Shown here in pieces: positions 44,970 through 54,855 of a stretch of DNA of 64,000 nt (its first letter is position 1; every line of letters starts with the position of its first letter). Source of the stretch: Blautia coccoides (GTDB lineage Bacteria > Bacillota > Clostridia > Lachnospirales > Lachnospiraceae); contig NZ_CP136422.1 in assembly GCF_034355335.1 (NCBI RefSeq), forward strand, positions 4,002,501 through 4,066,500, given 5' to 3'. The notes beneath the pieces were generated by a model, which searched no databases, was not told where the DNA came from, and was given only the letters and a program-made list of their open reading frames with translations. Made by a program: the position numbers and the translations under genes.

Positions 44970-45437
44970 TTACAGGTTCTTTACTTTGAATTCCCGCTCA
45001 GCTTCTCTTTTCTGATCCTTCTTGGCAATGTCCTGTCTCTTATCATACAGTTTCTTACCTTTTGCGATCCCGATTTCCACTTTTACAAGACTTCCTTTAA
45101 AGTAAACCTTAAGCGGTACCAGAGTATAACCTTTCTCTGCTATTTTAGCCGCGATTTTGCGGATCTCATACTGATGGAGCAAAAGTTTTCTGGTCCTCAG
45201 CGGATCTTTATTAAAAATATTCCCTTTTTCATAAGGACTGATATGCATGCCCCAGACGAAAACCTCTCCTCTGTCGATCTGGATAAAGGATTCCTTGATG
45301 CTGCATTTTCCCATTCGCATGGATTTGACCTCAGTTCCTGCAAGCTCGATCCCTGCTTCATAGGTATCTTCTATAAAGTAATCATGATAGGCTTTTTTAT
45401 TGTTTGCGATCAGACGAATCCCTGATTCTTTTCCCAT
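44970..45437 (-). CDS. smpB: SsrA-binding protein SmpB
   Basis: SmpB binds the tRNA-like half of tmRNA and brings it to stalled ribosomes. The 155-residue protein shows the OB-fold family motifs [26 protein letters not shown] and HISPYEKGN, and a basic C-terminal tail needed for decoding-centre contact. It follows rnr by four bases, the widely conserved secG-rnr-smpB order. The tmRNA gene lies 8 kb away. Confidence 0.97.
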   Translation of the reverse strand: MGKESGIRLIANNKKAYHDYFIEDTYEAGIELAGTEVKSMRMGKCSIKESFIQIDRGEVFVWGMHISPYEKGNIFNKDPLRTRKLLLHQYEIRKIAAKIAEKGYTLVPLKVYFKGSLVKVEIGIAKGKKLYDKRQDIAKKDQKREAEREFKVKNL

Positions 45438-45441
45438 AATT

Positions 45442-47670
45442 TTATTCCTTTCCTCCCGCCATTTCCTGGCTTTCCTCTGTTACGGGTGAAAAATCCACTG
45501 TTTTTGTTACGATATCTGCATTTTCCACCCGAACCTTTATTTTTTGGCCCATAATATATTGTCTTTTTTTGCTTTCACCCGTCAGGCTGTAATGTTCCCT
45601 GTCAAAGATATAATAGTCATCTGTGAGAGTATTTACATGAACCAGCCCTTCGATGGTATTTGGCAGTTCTACATAGAGACCCCATTCCATAACTCCGGAT
45701 ATGGTGCCTTCAAAGACTTCACCTATATGGGATTCCATATATTCCGCCTTCTTCATTTTAACTGTTTCCCGTTCCACTTCCTCTGCCCTGCGCTCCAGGG
45801 TGCTGGACTGGTTTGCCACTGCGTCCAGGAGATCAGCGTAGTGCTTTTTCTTTTCCTGGGTCATTCTTCCGTGAATAGTCTCTTTGATGATCCTGTGTAT
45901 CTGCAGATCAGGATACCGCCTGATCGGGGAAGTAAAATGGCAGTAATATCTGGCCGCCAGTCCAAAGTGGCCGCTGCAGTCTATGGTGTATTTTGCCTGC
46001 TTCATGGAGCGCAGCAGGAGTCTGGAAAAGAACGGCTCACAGTCCATACCCTCAATCTCATCTAAAATGCGCTGCACCTCTTTGGGATGGATCTCCTGCT
46101 TTGCCTTTTTTACCCGGATTCCGGTTCCGCGTATCATAGTCAGGACTGCCTCCATCTTTTCCGGGTCCGGATCATCATGTGTTCTGTATACGAAAGGAAT
46201 GTCTCTGAAATAATACTCCTCCGCAACTGTCTCATTTGCCAGAAGCATAAAATCTTCTATGATCTCTGTTGCCACATTCTGCTCATAAGGATATATCTCT
46301 GTGGGTCTGCCATTCTCATCCAATTTTATCTTACTTTCCGGAAAATCAAAATCAATGGCTCCTCTTTTTCCTCTTTTCTTTCTCAGGATTCCTGACAGCT
46401 CCTGCATAAGAAAAAACATGGGCGCCAGTTCCGCATATTCCATGGTAACTTCTTCATCCTCATGAAGCAGGATTTTTTTCACATTTGTATATGTCATACG
46501 CCGGTCCACATGTATGACGGTCTCGGCTATCTTATGGCCGATCACATTTCCCTTTTTGTCGATATCCATCAGACAGCTGAGTGCCAGGCGGTCTTCCCCT
46601 GCATTCAGAGAGCAGATACCATTGGACAGCTTTTTGGGAAGCATGGGGATCACCCGGTCAACCAGATAGACACTGGTACCTCTTTTTAAAGCCTCTCTGT
46701 CAAGTGCGCTGTTGTACTGTACATAATTGCTCACATCGGCAATGTGCACACCCAGACGGTAAAATTCCCCTTCTTTGGTAATGGATACCGCATCATCCAG
46801 GTCCTTTGCGTCCTCGCCGTCAATGGTGACCATTGTCCAGTCCCGTAAGTCCATACGGCCGTAATAATCCCCTTCATTGAGGCTTTCCTTGATTCTATCT
46901 GCCTGGTTCAGTACCTTTTCCGGAAATTCCATAGGCAGGTCATAGCTTCTGGCCACTGACATAACGTCCACGCCCTTTTCACCCTTATGTCCCAGAATTT
47001 CTTTTACTTTTCCCTCCGGATTTCTGCTTCTGCTGCCGTAATTACGGATCGCTGCCACCACTTTATCACCGCTGACAGCTCCCATGGAGTGTTCCATGGG
47101 AATAAAGATATCTTTGGAAAACTTTCTGTTGTCAGGAACCAGGAAACCGAAGCTGTCACTTTTTTCATATGTGCCCACAACCTCTTTCATTCCCCGCTCC
47201 AGAACTTTAACTACCGCGCCTTCTCTCCGGCGTCCGTCTCTTTCCTCTTTTATGATCCGTATCTGAACGGTATCTTTGTGAAGAGCATCTCCTGTGTGTT
47301 CCTCGGAGATAAAAATATCCTCCTCCTCACCTTCCACTTCCACAAAGCCGAAGCCTTTGGCATTGCCCACAAAGGTTCCTGTCAGATAGAATTCCCGTTT
47401 TCCTTTGCTCTTCTTCTCCTGTTCACGGGAAGGTTCTTTTTGCTTCTTCCCATTTTCTTTTCTCACCGCTTCATAGCGGCCCCGCTTGTTGATGCTGATC
47501 TTTCCCTCTTCCAGCAGCATGTCCAGGATTTTATGAAGCTCATCCCTTTTGCCGGCCGGAATCTGCAGAAGCACTGCCAGGTCTTTTGCCCTCATGGGTG
47601 TATACTCCTTGCAGCACATGATTTCATACAGCATCTTCTTGCGTTTTTTTACCTGTGCATTTTTTTTCAA
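45442..47670 (-). CDS. rnr: Ribonuclease R
   Basis: RNase R is a 3'-5' exoribonuclease that degrades structured RNA and the mRNA released by trans-translation. The 742-residue protein has an N-terminal helix-turn-helix, cold-shock domains, the RNB catalytic domain with [12 protein letters not shown] (Mg-binding aspartates), and a C-terminal S1 domain. The start is a TTG at 47670 with AGGAG seven bases upstream; a longer ATG-started frame to 47718 lacks a site and would run through the secG hairpin. It is in the secG-rnr-smpB operon. Confidence 0.94.
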   Translation of the reverse strand: MKKNAQVKKRKKMLYEIMCCKEYTPMRAKDLAVLLQIPAGKRDELHKILDMLLEEGKISINKRGRYEAVRKENGKKQKEPSREQEKKSKGKREFYLTGTFVGNAKGFGFVEVEGEEEDIFISEEHTGDALHKDTVQIRIIKEERDGRRREGAVVKVLERGMKEVVGTYEKSDSFGFLVPDNRKFSKDIFIPMEHSMGAVSGDKVVAAIRNYGSRSRNPEGKVKEILGHKGEKGVDVMSVARSYDLPMEFPEKVLNQADRIKESLNEGDYYGRMDLRDWTMVTIDGEDAKDLDDAVSITKEGEFYRLGVHIADVSNYVQYNSALDREALKRGTSVYLVDRVIPMLPKKLSNGICSLNAGEDRLALSCLMDIDKKGNVIGHKIAETVIHVDRRMTYTNVKKILLHEDEEVTMEYAELAPMFFLMQELSGILRKKRGKRGAIDFDFPESKIKLDENGRPTEIYPYEQNVATEIIEDFMLLANETVAEEYYFRDIPFVYRTHDDPDPEKMEAVLTMIRGTGIRVKKAKQEIHPKEVQRILDEIEGMDCEPFFSRLLLRSMKQAKYTIDCSGHFGLAARYYCHFTSPIRRYPDLQIHRIIKETIHGRMTQEKKKHYADLLDAVANQSSTLERRAEEVERETVKMKKAEYMESHIGEVFEGTISGVMEWGLYVELPNTIEGLVHVNTLTDDYYIFDREHYSLTGESKKRQYIMGQKIKVRVENADIVTKTVDFSPVTEESQEMAGGKE

Positions 47671-47712
47671 ATATTTACTCCTAACTAAAGGCGTCTTTCG
47701 CCTATAAAAATA

Positions 47713-47743
47713 TGACACCCTTGCGTGACTGCAAGAGTGCCAT
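47713..47743 (-). terminator. Attenuator hairpin between secG and rnr
   Basis: GGCACTCTTGC pairs with GCAAGGGTGTC (minus strand, two mismatches), followed by ATATTTTTAT. It probably ends part of the secG transcripts and lets part read on into rnr. Confidence 0.7.
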
Positions 47744-47746
47744 CTC

Positions 47747-47989
47747 TTAAAATTTCAGATTCAAAACCAGTGCCAGAACAAAGAATAAAATCCCCATGAT
47801 TTTTGTGGCTTTAACCAGTGCCCCTTCCATTGAACGGCCTTTGTTCTTACCCCAATAGGTATCAGCCATACCGGCGATCGTGCCAAGTCCCTGAGATTTT
47901 CCTTCCTGCATCAGAATAATAACGGTCAACCCAATACAATCAATAACGAATAAAATCGTCAGTACAATTCTCAAAATTTCCATGATCAC
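47747..47989 (-). CDS. secG: Preprotein translocase subunit SecG
   Basis: An 80-residue protein with two spans (about 3-22 and 58-77) and the conserved central sequence ILMQEGKSQGLGTIAG, typical of SecG, the small accessory subunit of the SecYEG channel. AGGAGGTG precedes the ATG. It heads the secG-rnr-smpB operon under the promoter at 48014-48042. Confidence 0.93.
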   Translation of the reverse strand: MIMEILRIVLTILFVIDCIGLTVIILMQEGKSQGLGTIAGMADTYWGKNKGRSMEGALVKATKIMGILFFVLALVLNLKF

Positions 47990-48013
47990 ACCTCCTAATC
48001 GTCAAACAAAATT

Positions 48014-48042
48014 AGTGTATCACAGTATTTCCGAGATTTCAA
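48014..48042 (-). promoter_or_regulatory. secG-rnr-smpB promoter
   Basis: TTGAAA, 17 bases, TACACT on the minus strand, about 25 bases before secG. Confidence 0.65.
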
Positions 48043-48196
48043 CTGTTTTTCAATGATTCTAACCTGTTTCTGGAAATAATAGCAGATGTTCGCAGTATAC
48101 GGAAAGTGAAGTTTCCTGTTCTGTAACAATGGCCTTCTCTATAACCGGGCCGGAAACCGCTGCACTCTGCTATCTATGCTATCTATGCTGTCTCTG

Positions 48197-49567
<1,371 letters not shown>

Positions 49568-49601
49568 TTAAAAATATGCCTTGACAAATTATTTTACTCC
49601 G

Positions 49602-50294
49602 TCATGATTTGTTCTGCGTTTCAAAAATTTTCCAAACATTTGCCGGGTCTGTCACATCCTTCTCTGTGAGGTCTGTGGTCTGAATGGCAAAAGCCTTCAG
49701 ATCAATATCTGTCTCTGCCTCCTCCATGGAAGTTCCATCAGGCATCTTCTCTCCTTCGATCACATTGGCAAAGGTTACAGAGCTGAACAACTCCGGTGTT
49801 GTGATGCCTTTTGCCAGCGCAGTACAGGCAGATTCTGTTCCGTATACATACTTATATTCATGGGCCACTACTATATTACTCTCATTTTTGATATCAGCCG
49901 CATTTCCCATTTTTGTCCAGCCGCTGTTGACTGTCCAGGAATAAAGCTCTGTGAGTGCCTTAGGATTTCTGCTTCCATCCTGATTTGCGGTAATGACGTT
50001 GGCAACAGGCACCTGCACTGTGACAAAGACAAATGCATCATTTATTCCCACATTGGTCACTTTAGGGTCCTTGATCAATTTTTTATTAGGCGTTATATCC
50101 TGTTTTTCTTTTTCCGGTACCGCATCCCATTTTGGTTCTGTCAGTGTAATATCTACTTTTCCGATGGTCAGATGATTTTTCACCTGTTCTGTATCCGTAA
50201 AATAGGCTGCGGCACTTCCGATCAGAAGCACTGTCCCTAATGCCAGGCCTAAAATAAATGCTTGTTTTTTACTTTTTAACGTTATTTTTCTCAT
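49602..50294 (-). CDS. TasA/camelysin-like SipW-dependent secreted protein
   Basis: A 230-residue exported protein: basic start, hydrophobic span (AFILGLALGTVLLIGSAAA) and the SipW-type cleavage context AAAYFTDTE. The mature part is beta-rich, as in TasA/CalY fibre or camelysin-family proteins, with VTNVGINDAFVFVTVQVPV. It is the last of five minus-strand surface genes. Its start lies 26 bases inside the end of the signal peptidase gene, with GGAGGAA upstream, so it is tightly coupled to its likely processing enzyme. Confidence 0.88.
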   Translation of the reverse strand: MRKITLKSKKQAFILGLALGTVLLIGSAAAYFTDTEQVKNHLTIGKVDITLTEPKWDAVPEKEKQDITPNKKLIKDPKVTNVGINDAFVFVTVQVPVANVITANQDGSRNPKALTELYSWTVNSGWTKMGNAADIKNESNIVVAHEYKYVYGTESACTALAKGITTPELFSSVTFANVIEGEKMPDGTSMEEAETDIDLKAFAIQTTDLTEKDVTDPANVWKIFETQNKS

Positions 50295-50766
50295 GATATG
50301 TTCCTCCTGAAATTTTCACTGTTTTTAATGTGATAAATAGAATTAAACTGCCTGTTATAAAAAACGCGGCAAACTCTTTTGTGCTCTTCATAAACGCTTT
50401 TCCCACATACGGAACCGTAAACAGAACCTTGCCCTTTATTTGATGTGCCCTCACCAAAGCCGCATCCGGCACTTTATTGGCATCCCCCTTTGTCACCATT
50501 CCCGCCTCTGTCCTGCGGACAATTCTATGCAGGACCAGTTCCCCGTCATTTCTTTCAAAAGCCAGTATATCCCCCCGCTCCATGTGTCTGGCATCTGCGC
50601 GGCAGTTTACCCAGGATATACTTCCAGTTTTAATAGCAGGTTCCATAGAGCCGCTGACTACGATAAAAGGGCGAATACCGAATATACATAAAATAATATT
50701 GAGTATCAGGGTCAGACAAAGGATCCAGTACAGTAGTTCTCCTGTCAGATAACATGCTCTTCTCAT
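50269..50766 (-). CDS. sipW: SipW-type signal peptidase I
   Basis: A 165-residue membrane peptidase of the ER/SipW class, which uses Ser and His in place of the Ser-Lys pair of ordinary signal peptidase I. Catalytic Ser 40 is in VVSGSMEPAI and His 81 in LVLHRIVRR; the second helix is at the C-terminus (FFITGSLILFITLKTV). The ATG at 50766 overlaps the previous stop (ATGA) with GGAG six bases upstream. It should process the TasA-like neighbours with their AYFTD and AYFSD sites. Confidence 0.92.
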   Translation of the reverse strand: MRRACYLTGELLYWILCLTLILNIILCIFGIRPFIVVSGSMEPAIKTGSISWVNCRADARHMERGDILAFERNDGELVLHRIVRRTEAGMVTKGDANKVPDAALVRAHQIKGKVLFTVPYVGKAFMKSTKEFAAFFITGSLILFITLKTVKISGGTYHEKNNVKK

Positions 50767-51422
50767 TGTCTTCTCCATTTCCACGCCGCAATAAATGCTG
50801 CTATAGATCCCAAACACAGAACAGCCGTAAGGATCACTGCTGCGTCATCCCCTGTTTTTGGAGAATGTACCGTCTTTTTTTCACTTGTCCAGTCTCCATC
50901 CCCCACTGCTTCCACTGTCACAATAATATCAAGACTGTTCTCTGTATAATATTTTCTGATATTTCCTTTCTCGTCATATTTTGTATCCCATTCTGAAGGA
51001 ATGGTAAAAGAGCGGAAGATGTGGATATTCTCTCCTTTCTTTAATTTTTTCTCATAGTAATACCAGCCGTCTTCCCGCTTTTTCCATCCTTTCGGCATCC
51101 CTTTTATCATGTCCTCCGTTATAGGCATCTCCACCTCCCTGCCCATGACCAGCTCAATCTTAGCCCTGATTTCGCATTCATTCTGCAGGTTGGTGACTCT
51201 GGGGATCTTTACTATTTCTTGTCCTGGCATTACAGCCTCCATGTTCTTCCAGGGTATCTCTCTTCCGTTTTTATCCAGCGTAAATTCTTCCAGTCTGATA
51301 TCCACTTTCCCCTTTGCCTTCTCCAGGCCTCCCGTCTGCCCTGCAAAAACAGGGATGGGCAGGCTTGCTCCTGCCAGCAGGAAACAAATGCACAGCAGCG
51401 GAAAATATCTCTTACTTCTCAT
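50763..51422 (-). CDS. TasA-like surface protein with sortase-type C-terminal anchor
   Basis: A 219-residue protein with a conventional signal peptide (LLCICFLLAGASLPIPVFAG), a beta domain with the motif WKKREDGWYYYEKKLKKGE, and a C-terminal sorting signal SPKTGD followed by a hydrophobic span and KWRRQ. The motif fits a non-canonical sortase site; no sortase gene is in the window. The domain is related to that of the next protein upstream (EDGYYYYKSALEIGE). It overlaps that gene by four bases. Probably wall-anchored. Confidence 0.85.
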   Translation of the reverse strand: MRSKRYFPLLCICFLLAGASLPIPVFAGQTGGLEKAKGKVDIRLEEFTLDKNGREIPWKNMEAVMPGQEIVKIPRVTNLQNECEIRAKIELVMGREVEMPITEDMIKGMPKGWKKREDGWYYYEKKLKKGENIHIFRSFTIPSEWDTKYDEKGNIRKYYTENSLDIIVTVEAVGDGDWTSEKKTVHSPKTGDDAAVILTAVLCLGSIAAFIAAWKWRRQ

Positions 51423-52000
51423 ACATCCCTCTCCTCGTTCCCTGATTTTTGATTTTTTTCAAAATGTCTCCAGGCTTCCTGCCAGGCATCTTTTAAAAAC
51501 TGGCCCTGCTGATAAGATTCCGCATAGACACTCAGGGCAAATCCCCGTTTCAGCAGTTCTTCCGGCACATCTTCTGATACAACGATCTCTTTCATCAGTT
51601 CTGTTGTGATCTCTCCTATCTCCAGCGCACTTTTGTAATAATAATATCCATCCTCAGACTTTTCCCAATTGTCCGTATCTGTTTCCAGGGTCAGATATGG
51701 CAGAATCTCCTCATCATCCATGAGAAGCCTGCACCGTATAAAGCAGTTTGATCTTCCCTTATTGATGACCTGTACACTTTTGGCAATCACCTCTCCGGGT
51801 TTCAGTTCATCCGGCGGATGAAATTCCTCTGTTATTTCCAGATTACTGTCACCCGGCCTGATCTTGTTGCTGCGTGCGTCCTGGTCACTGAAATAGGCAC
51901 TCCCCACGCCCACAGCCAGGCCAGACACTGTCAGCAGAAGGATCAACAGCAGCAATGCCCCGCCATCTCTCAGCATTTCTCTTTTTCTGACTTCACTCAT
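51419..52000 (-). CDS. SipW-dependent exported TasA-like protein
   Basis: A 193-residue protein whose N-terminal span (ALLLLILLLTVSGLAVGVG) runs into SAYFSDQDARSNKI, a SipW-type cleavage site. The mature domain has NKGRSNCFIRCRLLMDDEE and EDGYYYYKSALEIGEITTEL, shared with the sorting-signal protein downstream, so the two are paralogues. There is no wall-sorting motif. It overlaps the adhesin gene by eight bases. It may be a fibre subunit or a linker of the surface structure. Confidence 0.82.
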   Translation of the reverse strand: MSEVRKREMLRDGGALLLLILLLTVSGLAVGVGSAYFSDQDARSNKIRPGDSNLEITEEFHPPDELKPGEVIAKSVQVINKGRSNCFIRCRLLMDDEEILPYLTLETDTDNWEKSEDGYYYYKSALEIGEITTELMKEIVVSEDVPEELLKRGFALSVYAESYQQGQFLKDAWQEAWRHFEKNQKSGNEERDV

Positions 52001-54623
52001 TTTCTTTCTTTTCCCTCTTCAAAATAATATTTTCGCAGACAGATGTGTCTGACCAATCCTGCCATTCATCCTTTTGGTTGATAAAAACTGCATGACCCTC
52101 ATCATTTTGGACCAGATCAAATACAACGGTGTCTTTTTCTCTCCTGCCTCCTGATATTTCCGTAATATCTTTCAGTGAATACCGCATTACTTTCATCTCA
52201 TTTGCCGTATAAATGCCGGCAGGCAGTTCCTGAAATGTGACTGTTTTGCGCACCTTACCGCTCTCATCTTTCCTCTGCTCTACATACTCTTTGGTAAATT
52301 CCAAAATCCCGTGCAGGATATGTGTCTTCCCTTCCAAATCCTCACCCTTCACTTCAAAAAGGAAAATAGGATTACCGTTGGCAAAATTGATCTCATGGGC
52401 ATCTATCTCTTTCTCCAGAACTATCTTTACTGTTTTCTGTTTATTCACTGCAGTGACCTCCACTATCCCTCCTGATGTTTCCTCATTTATAGAAAATCCT
52501 ATCTTTTCATCGGACAGCTCATAGCCCTCCGGTGCTGTCTGTTCGATGAAAAAATAACTGTTCCAGGGTAAATTATCAACCGTGATACATCCCTTATCAT
52601 CTGTGGTATACTCGCCTACTTTCTGGTTTTTGCTTGTATAGAGATAAAAAACTGCGCCCTTTAAAGCCTTGCCTGACCCTGAGGACAGCTTTTTCAAAGT
52701 TACACTTCCCTTTTTTACCGGTTCTTCCGAGCGTACGCTTTTACGGTATACCGTCTGATTTAAGTCTGTATTGGTAAAGGTCACCGTGTATGTATTTTTA
52801 TCCAGTTCATAACCTTTGGGGGCAGAAACTTCTCTGACTGTATAGGTTCCGGTGGAGAGCGGTACGCTGGTGGCTTTTCCCGATGAATTTGTGGTCATTT
52901 TATCTACCACAGTGCCATTCTTATTCTTTACTTCATATACTGCACCGGAAAACTCAGCATTGCCCTGGGGGGTTGTCTCACCGGTATCCTTATCCGCCTT
53001 TTGAAGGTCTATGTAACAGCTTACTGCCTTTTTGGGAATCTGGGCCGTGACTGTTTTCTTGTGAGATGCAGAACCGCCGCCGCCTTCCAGCATGGTCACC
53101 ATCTGATATTTTGAATCATTGCTTTTATAGACCCAGCCCGCCAGATACAGGGAATGATTTCCTGAAATTTCAGCCGTGACTTTGGCACCTTTTTCCTGTA
53201 GCAGCAGGTATTGTGTTTTGGGAATCCAGATTCTGAATGCAGAAGCATCGCCGCTGTCCTTCCAGATAACTGTGGCACCGTTGTCTGCTGTTCCTTTTTT
53301 GGATGTAATATACTCGCTGCAGTCTGTCAGGCCGTCCGACAGATTCTGGCTGATCCATTTTGTTGTAAATCCCTCCTTGCCGTTGTAGGCCTGGGCTGTC
53401 CAGGTGACGCTTGTCTCGGACAAGGTGTATTCAAAGGTTCTCCATCCATCGGTAAAGGGAGTGTAATAGGGGGAATATTTTGCATCATTAACCATTTTGT
53501 TGATGATGCTGTAGAATTGTTCTTTTTTAGATCCTTTGAGATGAGCATATAATGTGTTCAGGGAGAACTCCCCGTTGACTATGTGAACCGCGTACTGGGT
53601 AGCCAGGGCATCATATTTCCAGCCGTATCCTGTCCTGTAATTTGGCCACAGGCTCTCTTTACCCCAGTAACGGCAGCCCCAGTACATGAGATATGCAATA
53701 GAGGGTGAGACACGCCCTGCCCCGTCCCAGGTGATCTGTCCTTCCGGCGCGTTGTGCTGATACTGCACACAGTAGAGAAGACGCCATTTTCCGCGCATAT
53801 CTGGATTGTTGGTGTCACTGGAATCCACATACTTAATGGAAACATTATAGGGATCGTCCAGACTCAGAAGACCGGGGTCAATAGATCCCAGAGATTCCTG
53901 CCACCCCACCTGTAAGGTACTGGTGGACGCACTTCTTTGATACATGTCAGAGATTCTTGTATATTGTCCCGGTACCTGCACTTCCAATACCGGCTCAGAT
54001 GTATCCTGTCCCTCTTCTTTTTGTTCCTTTTCCTGGTCCTGCTCCGCATCGCTCTTTTCGGAGGACATACTGCTGTCCTTTGGCAGCATATGGCCGGAAT
54101 CAGGCATATCTTCTTCCGGACCCATGGTCACAGGTTCCTCTTTATCTTCTGAATCGTCCGGATTTTTTTGTCTGTCTGCCTCCTCCGGATCAGCCGGATT
54201 TCTTTGCCTGTCTGCCTCTTCCGGATCAGCCGGATTTCTTTGCCTGTCTGCCTCCTCCGGATCAGCCAGATTTCTTTGTCTGCTCGTTTCTTCTGTATCC
54301 GTCGGATTTTTCTGCCTGTCCGTTTCTTCCATATCGGCCAGACATTTTTCTTTCTCAGCTTTATCCGCTGCCTCCTTTCTAACTGCAGCCTCCTTTTTAA
54401 CTGTCCCTGCCTCCTTTTTCATGATCTGTGGACTATTTCCCTGTTTCTTTGATTCTCGGGACGGAGGACCTTTGCCCTCCCATGCTGTCTCCCGGGTCAA
54501 ACCGCGTGCCTCTGCATACACGGTTTCCTTACCGCTTCCGGCGGAAACGGCCTGCTCACAGACAGCATGAGAAAAAAGGACTGCAAGAAGCCCTGCTGCC
54601 AGAATCTTCCTCCATTTTTTCAT
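51993..54623 (-). CDS. Thioester-domain (TQXA) adhesin with SpaA-type domains
   Basis: An 876-residue secreted protein: signal peptide, then a Lys/Glu-rich region with 12-residue repeats (about 94-153). A thioester domain follows, with Cys 285 in LLYCVQYQ and Gln 343 in ATQYAVH, the pair forming the internal Cys-Gln thioester used for covalent attachment to host proteins. Then come at least two SpaA/prealbumin-like domains (FSGAVYEVKNKNGT and KGAVFYLYTS, with TYTVREVSAPKGYEL). No LPXTG motif or C-terminal span is present, which is odd for this class. First gene of the surface operon. Confidence 0.88.
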   Translation of the reverse strand: MKKWRKILAAGLLAVLFSHAVCEQAVSAGSGKETVYAEARGLTRETAWEGKGPPSRESKKQGNSPQIMKKEAGTVKKEAAVRKEAADKAEKEKCLADMEETDRQKNPTDTEETSRQRNLADPEEADRQRNPADPEEADRQRNPADPEEADRQKNPDDSEDKEEPVTMGPEEDMPDSGHMLPKDSSMSSEKSDAEQDQEKEQKEEGQDTSEPVLEVQVPGQYTRISDMYQRSASTSTLQVGWQESLGSIDPGLLSLDDPYNVSIKYVDSSDTNNPDMRGKWRLLYCVQYQHNAPEGQITWDGAGRVSPSIAYLMYWGCRYWGKESLWPNYRTGYGWKYDALATQYAVHIVNGEFSLNTLYAHLKGSKKEQFYSIINKMVNDAKYSPYYTPFTDGWRTFEYTLSETSVTWTAQAYNGKEGFTTKWISQNLSDGLTDCSEYITSKKGTADNGATVIWKDSGDASAFRIWIPKTQYLLLQEKGAKVTAEISGNHSLYLAGWVYKSNDSKYQMVTMLEGGGGSASHKKTVTAQIPKKAVSCYIDLQKADKDTGETTPQGNAEFSGAVYEVKNKNGTVVDKMTTNSSGKATSVPLSTGTYTVREVSAPKGYELDKNTYTVTFTNTDLNQTVYRKSVRSEEPVKKGSVTLKKLSSGSGKALKGAVFYLYTSKNQKVGEYTTDDKGCITVDNLPWNSYFFIEQTAPEGYELSDEKIGFSINEETSGGIVEVTAVNKQKTVKIVLEKEIDAHEINFANGNPIFLFEVKGEDLEGKTHILHGILEFTKEYVEQRKDESGKVRKTVTFQELPAGIYTANEMKVMRYSLKDITEISGGRREKDTVVFDLVQNDEGHAVFINQKDEWQDWSDTSVCENIILKREKKENE
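54165..54344 (-). repeat. 36-bp tandem repeats in the adhesin gene
   Basis: Five units of 36 bp encode variants of NPADPEEADRQR. The central units are almost identical in DNA, which points to recent slippage or unequal crossing-over and likely length variation between strains. Confidence 0.9.
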
Positions 54624-54768
54624 GAAATTAATGCCCCTTTCCGCATCAGGGCGCAAAGTCTCCTGTAAAGGCCTTTTACCCCTTCTGCTTTTTCTTTACA
54701 TTTGGAAATTTCGGCCGAATGGCCTATTTTGATTTTCGGAATAGCTCCGAGATTTGAAATGTAGATAA

Positions 54769-54797
54769 ATCATAGCATATGGATTTCACAAAAACAA
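54769..54797 (-). promoter_or_regulatory. Possible promoter of the surface operon
   Basis: TTGTTT, 17 bases, TATGAT on the minus strand, about 145 bases before the adhesin gene. The -35 lies in the T tract of the preceding terminator, so the assignment is tentative. The leader contains the palindrome CATTCGGCCGAA. Confidence 0.4.
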
Positions 54798-54834
54798 GAC
54801 GGAAACTTTCACAAATTCCCGCCTTGTTTCACCC
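54792..54834 (-). terminator. Terminator after the UroD-like gene
   Basis: AAACAAGGCGGGAA pairs with TTTCCGTCTTGTTT (minus strand), followed by TTG; 22 bases past the stop of the UroD-like gene. Confidence 0.82.
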
Positions 54835-54855
54835 TGCATTTTTGTCTAAATATTT

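Noticed and set aside
53944..54570. 208-codon plus-strand Ser/Cys-rich repetitive frame
   Set aside because: Complement of the adhesin repeat region; no start site.
54660..54790. Cyclic-di-GMP riboswitch in front of the adhesin operon
   Set aside because: Looked for because adhesin genes are often controlled this way, but the conserved core sequences of neither class are present.
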